Shown here: positions 27,679 through 32,263 of the stretch, in pieces
How the letters are laid out: the number at the start of each line of letters is the position of its first letter
Position numbering within the stretch: the stretch's first letter is position 1
Origin: Acidobacteriota bacterium
GTDB taxonomy: Bacteria; Acidobacteriota; Vicinamibacteria; Vicinamibacterales; UBA2999
Reading direction: 5' to 3'
DNA length: 32,263 nucleotides
Assembly (NCBI GenBank): GCA_016192845.1
Contig: JACPTI010000073.1
Span: 1 to 32,263, forward strand
The notes under the pieces: model-generated
The model's input: the letters and a program-made list of their open reading frames with translations, nothing else
Told to the model about the DNA's origin: nothing
The model's database searches: none
Translations under genes and position numbers: made by a program

Positions 27679-28738
27679 ATGGAAAGAGGCCCTGCCCGCG
27701 AAGCTGCTCCATCCGGCCAGCAGGCGCAGACGGGAGGGGCGACGCACGGGTCGCCCGTACAGCCCGATTCCGCGGCCCGCGCCCGCAAGAGCGCGGAGGC
27801 GAGCACCCACAGCGAGCCGCGAAGCGGCGAGCCAAGAGACGCTGGCCCGGCGGCGGCGCCCGTGGCGCCGCCCGGGATGGAGTTCCCCCGCTATTTCACC
27901 CTGCCCGGCGTCGACCCGTTCGACGAGATCGAATGGGAGATCCGCTCGGCGGTGATTGGCAATGAGAAGGGCAAGGTCGTCTTCGAGCAGCGCGACGTCG
28001 AGATTCCCCGCTTCTGGTCGCAGCAGGCGACCAACATTGTCGTCTCGAAGTACTTCCGCGGCCAGCTCGGCACCCCCGGACGCGAGCGGAGCGTCAAGCA
28101 GCTCGTCGGCCGCGTCGTCGACACGATGACCGGGTGGGCGCGCGACCACAGGTACTTCGCGAGCGATGAGGCGCTGCAGGCGTTCTCCGCCGAGCTGATG
28201 CACCTGCTCGTCTATCAGAAGGCGGCGTTCAACAGCCCCGTCTGGTTCAACTGCGGCTTCGAGAAGGCGCCGCAGTGCTCGGCCTGCTTCATCAACTCCG
28301 TCCAGGACACGATGGACTCGATCCTGACGCTCGCCAGGACGGAGGGGATGCTGTTCAAGTTCGGCTCCGGGACCGGCAGCAACCTGTCGCCGATCCGGTC
28401 GTCGCGGGAGCTGCTGGCCGGCGGCGGCACCGCGAGCGGTCCGGTGTCGTTCATGAAGGGGTACGACGCGTTCGCGGGCGTGATCAAGTCGGGCGGCAAG
28501 ACACGGCGCGCCGCCAAGATGGTGATCCTCAACGCCGACCATCCCGACATCGTCGAGTTCATCAAGTGCAAGGTGGAGGAAGAGAAGAAGGCGTGGGCCC
28601 TCATCGACGCCGGCTACGACGGCTCGTTCACGGGCGTCGCCTACAACTCGATCTTCTTCCAGAACTCGAACAACTCGGTGCGCGTCCCGGACGAGCTCAT
28701 GAAGGCCGTCCTCGAGGACCGCGACTGGACGACGCGCG
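27679..28738 (+). CDS. nrdJ: Ribonucleotide reductase, N-terminal part before the frameshift
   Basis: This is the genuine coding part of the first reading frame, about 353 residues. A low-complexity Ala/Pro/Gly/Ser-rich leader (about 1-70) precedes the domain beginning FPRYFTLPGVDPFDE. A region that binds substrate and cofactor follows (KYFRGQLGTPGRE, FNSPVWFNCG, SGTGSNLSPIR, KSGGKTRRAAKM). The frame stays open to 29790, but everything after TTR is out of phase with the family. GTG 27649 would add ten residues upstream but lacks the ribosome site. Confidence 0.8.
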
Positions 28739-28750
28739 GCGCGCGACCTG

Positions 28751-30685
28751 ATGCGGATGATTGCCGAGGGCACCTGGATCTGCGGCGACCCGGGCATGCA
28801 GTTCGACACCACGGTCAACGAGTGGCACACCTGCCCGGAGACCGGCCGGATCAACGCGAGCAATCCGTGCTCGGAGTACATGTTCCTGGACGACTCGGCG
28901 TGCAACCTGGCGTCGATCAACCTGATGAAGTTCGTCACGGACGAGGGCGAGTTCGACGTGGCGGCCTTCCGCGCCGCGTGCCGCACGATGATCACCGCGC
29001 AGGAGATCATCGTCCCGAACTCGAGCTATCCGACCAGGGCGATCGAGAAGAACAGCCACGAGTACCGGCCGCTCGGCCTCGGGTACGCGAACCTCGGCGC
29101 CCTGCTGATGTCGCGCGGGCTGCCGTACGACAGCGACGAGGGGCGGGCGTATGCGGCGGCCATTACCGCCATCATGACCGGCGAGGCGTACGCGCAGTCG
29201 GCGCGGATCGCGCGCGACCATGGCGGCCCGTTTGCCGGCTACGGGAAGAACCGCGAGCCGTTCCTGCGCGTCATGCGGAAGCATCGCGACGCGGTGGGGG
29301 AGATCAACCCGAAGCTCGTGCCGGCCGACCTCTACGCGGCGGCGAAGCAGGTGTGGGACGAGGCGGTGGCGCTTGGCGAGCAGCACGGCTACCGGAACGC
29401 GCAGGCGACGGTGCTCGCGCCGACCGGCACCATCGGCTTCATGATGGATTGCGACACGACCGGCGTGGAGCCCGACATCGCGCTCGTCAAGTACAAGAAG
29501 CTGGTGGGCGGCGGGCTCATGAAGATCGTCAACGGCACGGTGCCGATGGCGCTCGAGCGCCTCGGCTACACCGAGCCGGAGATCGAGGCGATCGTCCACT
29601 ACATCGACGAGCACGAGACGATCGAGGGGGCCCCGTTCCTCAAGGAGGAGCACCTGGCGGTGTTCGACTGCGCCTTCAAGCCGGCGAAGGGGCAGCGGTC
29701 GATCCACTACATGGGGCACATCCGGATGATGGGCGCGACGCAGCCGTTCATCTCGGGCGCCATCAGCAAGACCGTCAACGTGCCGCGTGAAGCGACGGTG
29801 GAGGAGATCGAGAAGGCGTACCTCGAGGCGTGGCGGCTCGGCGCGAAGGCGATCTCGATCTACCGCGACGGCAGCAAGCGGACGCAGCCGCTCAACACGT
29901 CGAAGGCCCAGGTGGCGGACACCAGGAATGTAGGGGCCGGCCTGCAGAGTGGGGTTGTAGGGGCCGACCTCCAGGTCGGCCCGCGCGAGGTCGTCAAGGA
30001 AGTGGTCAAGGTCGTGGAGCGGCCGACGCGGCGCAAGCTCCCCGACGAGCGGCCGTCGATCACGCACAAGTTCGACATCGCCGGGCACGAGGGCTATATC
30101 ACCGTCGGCCTCTTCGAGGACGGCCAGCCGGGCGAGATCTTCCTGACGATGGCGAAGGAGGGGTCGACGATCTCGGGCTTTGCCGACGCCTTCGCGCAGG
30201 CGATTTCCTACGCGCTGCAGTACGGCGTGCCGCTGCAGGTGCTGGTCGACAAGTTCAGCCACGCGCGGTTCGAGCCGTCGGGGCTGACGAAGAACCCGGA
30301 GATCCGGTTCGCCAAGTCGATCGTTGACTACATCTTCCGGTGGCTCGCCACGAAGTTCCTGTCGCCGGAGGCGCAGTTCCGTGCCGGCGTGAACCTGCGC
30401 GAAGAACGTGTGGAGCCGGGATCCGGGATCCGGGATGCGGGATCGGCAGCATCTGCCCGGGCGATCCGGATTCGGGACGATCACCGTGCTGATGTAGGGG
30501 CGGGGCTTCAGCCCCGCCCCGAGCCGCAGGCGAGCGATGCGAAGCCTGCGGCGAAGCCGGTCGAGTACGCGCCCATCCAGTCGCAGGAGGACGCGCCGCC
30601 GTGCTCGACGTGCGGCTCGATCATGATCCGCAACGGGTCGTGCTACAAGTGCGGCAACTGCGGGACGACGAGTGGGTGCGCCTGA
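28751..30685 (+). CDS. nrdJ: Ribonucleotide reductase, C-terminal part after the frameshift
   Basis: This is the second reading frame, 644 residues from ATG 28751 (homology begins slightly earlier, at about 28739). It contains MIAEGTWICGDPGMQFDTT, ASNPCSEYMF with the active-site Cys, LGYANLGALLMSRGLPYD, and VLAPTGTIGFMMDCDTTGVE. It also has the C-terminal domain THKFDIAGHEGYITVGL and the terminal Cys cluster that recycles the enzyme. Two repeat-coded linkers interrupt it, at about residues 392-415 and 553-595. No convincing ribosome site precedes this ATG, so independent translation is doubtful. Confidence 0.8.
   Translation: MRMIAEGTWICGDPGMQFDTTVNEWHTCPETGRINASNPCSEYMFLDDSACNLASINLMKFVTDEGEFDVAAFRAACRTMITAQEIIVPNSSYPTRAIEKNSHEYRPLGLGYANLGALLMSRGLPYDSDEGRAYAAAITAIMTGEAYAQSARIARDHGGPFAGYGKNREPFLRVMRKHRDAVGEINPKLVPADLYAAAKQVWDEAVALGEQHGYRNAQATVLAPTGTIGFMMDCDTTGVEPDIALVKYKKLVGGGLMKIVNGTVPMALERLGYTEPEIEAIVHYIDEHETIEGAPFLKEEHLAVFDCAFKPAKGQRSIHYMGHIRMMGATQPFISGAISKTVNVPREATVEEIEKAYLEAWRLGAKAISIYRDGSKRTQPLNTSKAQVADTRNVGAGLQSGVVGADLQVGPREVVKEVVKVVERPTRRKLPDERPSITHKFDIAGHEGYITVGLFEDGQPGEIFLTMAKEGSTISGFADAFAQAISYALQYGVPLQVLVDKFSHARFEPSGLTKNPEIRFAKSIVDYIFRWLATKFLSPEAQFRAGVNLREERVEPGSGIRDAGSAASARAIRIRDDHRADVGAGLQPRPEPQASDAKPAAKPVEYAPIQSQEDAPPCSTCGSIMIRNGSCYKCGNCGTTSGCA
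29930..29982. repeat. nrdJ: GTAGGGGCC palindromes in frame in nrdJ
   Basis: The segment GTAGGGGCCG occurs at 29930 and again at 29957. The second copy forms a perfect 10-bp stem, GGGCCGACCT/AGGTCGGCCC at 29961-29970/29973-29982. The pair is translated as VGAGLQSGVVGADLQVG, a linker between the catalytic barrel and the C-terminal domain. Confidence 0.88.
30416..30443 (+). repeat. nrdJ: Four tandem heptamers in frame in nrdJ
   Basis: CCGGGAT occurs at 30416, 30423 and 30430, and GCGGGAT at 30437, with no gap between units. They are translated as part of PGSGIRDAGSA in a linker before the C-terminal Cys cluster. The degenerate inverse arm expected downstream is not clear. Confidence 0.88.
30497..30520. 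repeat. nrdJ: GTAGGGGC palindrome, third copy in nrdJ
   Basis: GGGGCGGGGCT (30497-30507) and AGCCCCGCCCC (30510-30520) pair perfectly over 11 bp with a 2-nt loop, preceded by GTA as in the copies at 29930 and 29957. It is translated as VGAGLQPRPEP. Confidence 0.9.
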
Positions 30686-30690
30686 CGGCG

Positions 30691-30747
30691 CAGCCCTGAA
30701 GGCCTCAGCCTCAGGCCCAAGGCCTCAGGCCCAAGGCCTCAGGGCTG
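30691..30747. repeat. Tandem GGCCTCAGGCCCAA repeat after nrdJ
   Basis: GGCCTCAGGCCCAA units run in tandem from about 30707 to 30747 with a diverged first copy (a 14-nt unit, twice seven). The ends CAGCCCTGAAGGCCT and AGGCCTCAGGGCTG are inverse copies with one unpaired base, so the whole array can fold back. It starts 5 nt after the nrdJ stop. Confidence 0.85.
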
Positions 30748-30750
30748 TCT

Positions 30751-30780
30751 CAGGCCTCAGTCGCTGAGCCTTTTTCGTTT
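30751..30780 (+). terminator. Rho-independent terminator of nrdJ
   Basis: GGCCTCAG, loop TCG and CTGAGCC form a GC-rich stem (one bulged C), immediately followed by TTTTTCGTTT. The stem re-uses the GGCCTCAG unit of the array just upstream. Confidence 0.75.
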
Positions 30781-30817
30781 CTCTAGCGCCGGCGTCAGCC
30801 GACCCTTTGTTTTTCAG

Positions 30818-30877
30818 AACGATCAATTTTCAGCGGGGGCGATAATACCGTCGGTGTCGCCATTGAAATCGATCGTT
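30818..30877 (+). promoter_or_regulatory. Promoter region and possible operator of the nuclease operon
   Basis: GATAAT at 30841-30846 is a good -10 box, though no matching -35 is seen at the right distance. It is flanked by the inverse copies AACGATC (30818-30824) and GATCGTT (30871-30877). An autoregulator binding there would straddle the promoter. No Shine-Dalgarno precedes ATG 30886. Confidence 0.35.
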
Positions 30878-30885
30878 GATTACCT

Positions 30886-31782
30886 ATGACGACTGCTGAC
30901 CGACTCCGCTACGACTGGAAGGATGACCTTCGCTCTCTGTTGAGCGACGCGCATGGGAGCCTCGTCGTTTCTTCGCCGTACGTCACGATGCGCGGTGCGG
31001 AGTTTGTCCTGTCGTGTGTTCACCCGACCCGTCTGGCTGTCCTGGACGTGGCACTACTGATCGATCTCTCGCCGACAAATGTCGCCCAGGCTTCTACGGA
31101 TCCTGCTGCAGTAGTCTCGCTGGTCGCGGCATTTCCGAAGATGAAGGTGTTTCATCTGCCGCACCTTCACGCGAAGGTGTACGTTAAGGATCAAGACAGA
31201 GCCATCGTCACATCCGGGAATCTGACATCCGGCGGTCTTGACTTCAACTATGAATACGGGCTGAGCGTTCGAGATCCTGAAACCGCGGCGGCGATAAGGC
31301 GTGACGTCGTTGAGTACGCTGGACTTGGTGCCTCTGTGCCGCTGGAAGCTCTTCGTGCTTACAGTAACGCCGCGAGCGAACTTCGCGACCTGTACAGGGC
31401 CCAAGAGGTGAAGCTGCGTCGCGCGGATGTTCGGCTCCGGCTCGCACTTCGACGTGCGGCTGATCGACTCGTAGCCCTGCGATTGGCGCGTGGTCCGATG
31501 CATTCCGTTTTCGCCTCGACAATTCTCTATCTCCTGTCCAGACACGGGCCGCTCAACACTGAGGAGCTGCACCCCAGACTTTCGGCAATTCATCCCGACC
31601 TGTGTGACGATTCGATTGACCGAGTGATCAACGGAAGGCACTTTGGAAAGAAGTGGAAACACGCTGTTCGTTCTGCTCAGCAACACCTGAAGAGTCGCAA
31701 CAAAATCGCACTAATTGACGGTAAGTGGACGCTGGTGTCAACTGGCGATGCAGTCTCAACCAGGGAATTGGAGGAGAGATGA
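30886..31782 (+). CDS. Phospholipase D-fold nuclease with C-terminal winged helix
   Basis: The protein has 298 residues. The N-terminal part, about 10-145, is a single PLD-type half-site: H95-x-K97-x4-D102, then SGN at 110-112 (HAKVYVKDQDRAIVTSGN). One HKD motif means that two chains would pair to make an active site, as in Nuc/BfiI-type nucleases. A helical linker (about 150-210) leads to a winged-helix domain, about 215-288 (GPLNTEELHPRLSAIHPDL, then WKHAVRSAQQHL and GKWTLVS), which resembles the DNA-reading domains of restriction-type proteins. A DNA-targeting nuclease, possibly for defence, is the best reading, but no named family is claimed. Base composition and codons are less GC-rich than in the rest of the window, suggesting transfer. 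The next gene overlaps its stop (ATGA). Confidence 0.8.
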   Translation: MTTADRLRYDWKDDLRSLLSDAHGSLVVSSPYVTMRGAEFVLSCVHPTRLAVLDVALLIDLSPTNVAQASTDPAAVVSLVAAFPKMKVFHLPHLHAKVYVKDQDRAIVTSGNLTSGGLDFNYEYGLSVRDPETAAAIRRDVVEYAGLGASVPLEALRAYSNAASELRDLYRAQEVKLRRADVRLRLALRRAADRLVALRLARGPMHSVFASTILYLLSRHGPLNTEELHPRLSAIHPDLCDDSIDRVINGRHFGKKWKHAVRSAQQHLKSRNKIALIDGKWTLVSTGDAVSTRELEER

Positions 31783-32069
31783 GGCTGGTTAAACGAAACA
31801 AGACGTCAGGCAGCATCGCGACGATGATCGACACAGACGCGTTCACGGCCGAGGAACGTGAGCTGCTTTCTGACGAACTGCATGAACTCCTCATCGAGAG
31901 CAAGTGCGGTGAGGCGGTAGCGGTCACGAAACGAGGAGTCGACGCCCAAATCGAATACTTGATTCGGCAACGAGGGGAGGATGCTGTCGTTGACTCCGTC
32001 CTTGATGCGTTAGACGCGGTGGACCAACGCAGAGTGTGGGCCAATCGTCCCGAGGGCCGGGCTGAGTAG
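31779..32069 (+). CDS. Small coupled protein of unknown function
   Basis: The protein has 96 residues, basic at the N-terminus (MRLVKRNKTSG) and then mostly acidic and helical (TAEERELLSDELHELLIE, QIEYLIRQRGEDAVVDSVLD). No family is recognised. ATG 31779 overlaps the nuclease stop by 4 nt and has a strong GGAGG site 4 nt upstream. An in-frame ATG at 31725 inside the nuclease gene is less likely. Tight coupling suggests that it works with the nuclease, for example as a regulator, inhibitor or accessory subunit; that is inference only. Confidence 0.75.
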   Translation: MRLVKRNKTSGSIATMIDTDAFTAEERELLSDELHELLIESKCGEAVAVTKRGVDAQIEYLIRQRGEDAVVDSVLDALDAVDQRRVWANRPEGRAE

Positions 32070-32139
32070 TGGCGCAAAGACCGTTTGCCAACGTCGGGTA
32101 AAGGGCAACATCACCGACCGACATGACTGGCAAAGCAAG

Positions 32140-32263
32140 TTACTCATCGTCCAGCACGTGACGCTCGTGCCACTTGAGGGTCTTCGCCTGGACGAAGCCT
32201 ATTTGCCGCTTGCGCGCATCCGTGCGAGGCACCCACGCGATCTCTTCCATTTCGTGAAGAGAC
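32140..32263 (-). CDS. C-terminal end of a convergent gene, partial
   Basis: On the minus strand an open frame enters from the right edge and ends at TAA (32140-32142). The visible 40 residues include EEIAWVPRTDARKRQIGFVQ and end KTLKWHERHVLDDE. They are hydrophilic and look like real protein, but no family can be named from this piece. The gene converges on the nuclease operon with a 70-bp gap that contains no obvious terminator. Confidence 0.5.
   Translation of the reverse strand, partial: SLHEMEEIAWVPRTDARKRQIGFVQAKTLKWHERHVLDDE

Larger units (their letters stand above)
27679..30685 (+). pseudogene. nrdJ: Class II (adenosylcobalamin-dependent) ribonucleotide reductase, frameshifted
   Basis: The two halves together encode a vitamin B12-dependent reductase that makes deoxyribonucleotides. 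The N-terminal half shows FNSPVWFNCG, QCSACFINSV, FGSGTGSNLS and a segment ending NSNNSVRV. The C-terminal half shows NPCSE (active-site Cys), NLASINLMKF, and a C-terminal Cys cluster with CSTCG and CYKCGNCGTTSGC. Between WTTR (frame 1, to about 28737) and ARDLM (frame 2, from about 28739) the reading frame changes. About a dozen family residues are also missing, so a few dozen bases appear deleted between GCGCG repeats. Either the gene is broken, or the assembly is wrong here. The ATG has a strong GGAGGAG site. Two regulatory layers (NrdR-like boxes, hairpin) precede it. Three palindromic inserts lie in its linkers. Confidence 0.85.

Noticed and set aside
28738..29790. Continuation of the first nrdJ frame beyond the frameshift
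   Set aside because: The translation turns into Arg/Gly/Asp-rich nonsense, while the overlapping frame carries all conserved reductase motifs.
30886..32069. Part of a DISARM system (DrmC is also a PLD protein)
   Set aside because: No DrmA helicase, DrmB or methylase is visible, and a C-terminal winged helix is not what I recall for DrmC. The flanking sequence would be needed to revive this.

Overview
The window is very GC-rich, gene-dense chromosomal DNA from a Gram-negative (diderm) bacterium. The cue for diderm is a contiguous outer-membrane assembly cluster (TamB-like, Omp85 and SurA-like proteins). The overall style, with separate biotin carboxylase and carrier subunits, sigma-54 activators, a class II ribonucleotide reductase, TAGAAT-type -10 boxes and many short palindromes, fits Acidobacteriota, most likely class Vicinamibacteria. 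That placement is from recall and untested. No rRNA, tRNA, insertion sequence or CRISPR array was seen.

Layout. 168-881 (minus): exported PEGA protein. 1026-3046: HslV-HslU ATP-dependent protease. 3386-6315: GAF/sigma-54 activator overlapping a fibronectin-type lipoprotein. 6378-10506: transaldolase-like aldolase, acyl-CoA carboxylase beta subunit and a large polytopic membrane protein, mutually overlapping. 10582-12705: NarL/DegS-type histidine kinase and response regulator. 12900-22924: one tight unit of biotin carboxylase, biotin carrier protein, TamB-like protein, Omp85 protein and SurA-like chaperone. 22881-23585 (minus): CPBP membrane protease. 23669-27208: NtrC-type regulator, its kinase and a lipoprotein. 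27679-30685: adenosylcobalamin-type (class II) ribonucleotide reductase behind tandem NrdR-box-like sites, broken by a frameshift with loss of about a dozen codons. 30886-32263: a region of lower GC with a phospholipase-D-fold nuclease fused to a winged helix, a coupled 96-aa protein, and the end of a convergent gene.

The most unusual signal is a set of short repeats at gene boundaries and inside genes. Several are arrays of 7- or 8-nt units, often in inverted arms with a different unit sequence at each locus. One eight-heptamer array runs from the stop codon of one gene to the Shine-Dalgarno of the next. At two exported proteins, and possibly a third, the right arm encodes or abuts the signal peptide. 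Another palindrome ends exactly in a start codon. A second group, perfect hairpins, lies in frame inside the membrane protein, biotin carboxylase, carrier protein, TamB-like and reductase genes.

Functionally the window combines protein quality control (HslUV, SurA-like, CPBP), acyl-CoA carboxylation, outer-membrane biogenesis, signalling and dNTP synthesis. A small putative defence-type nuclease locus lies at the right edge.
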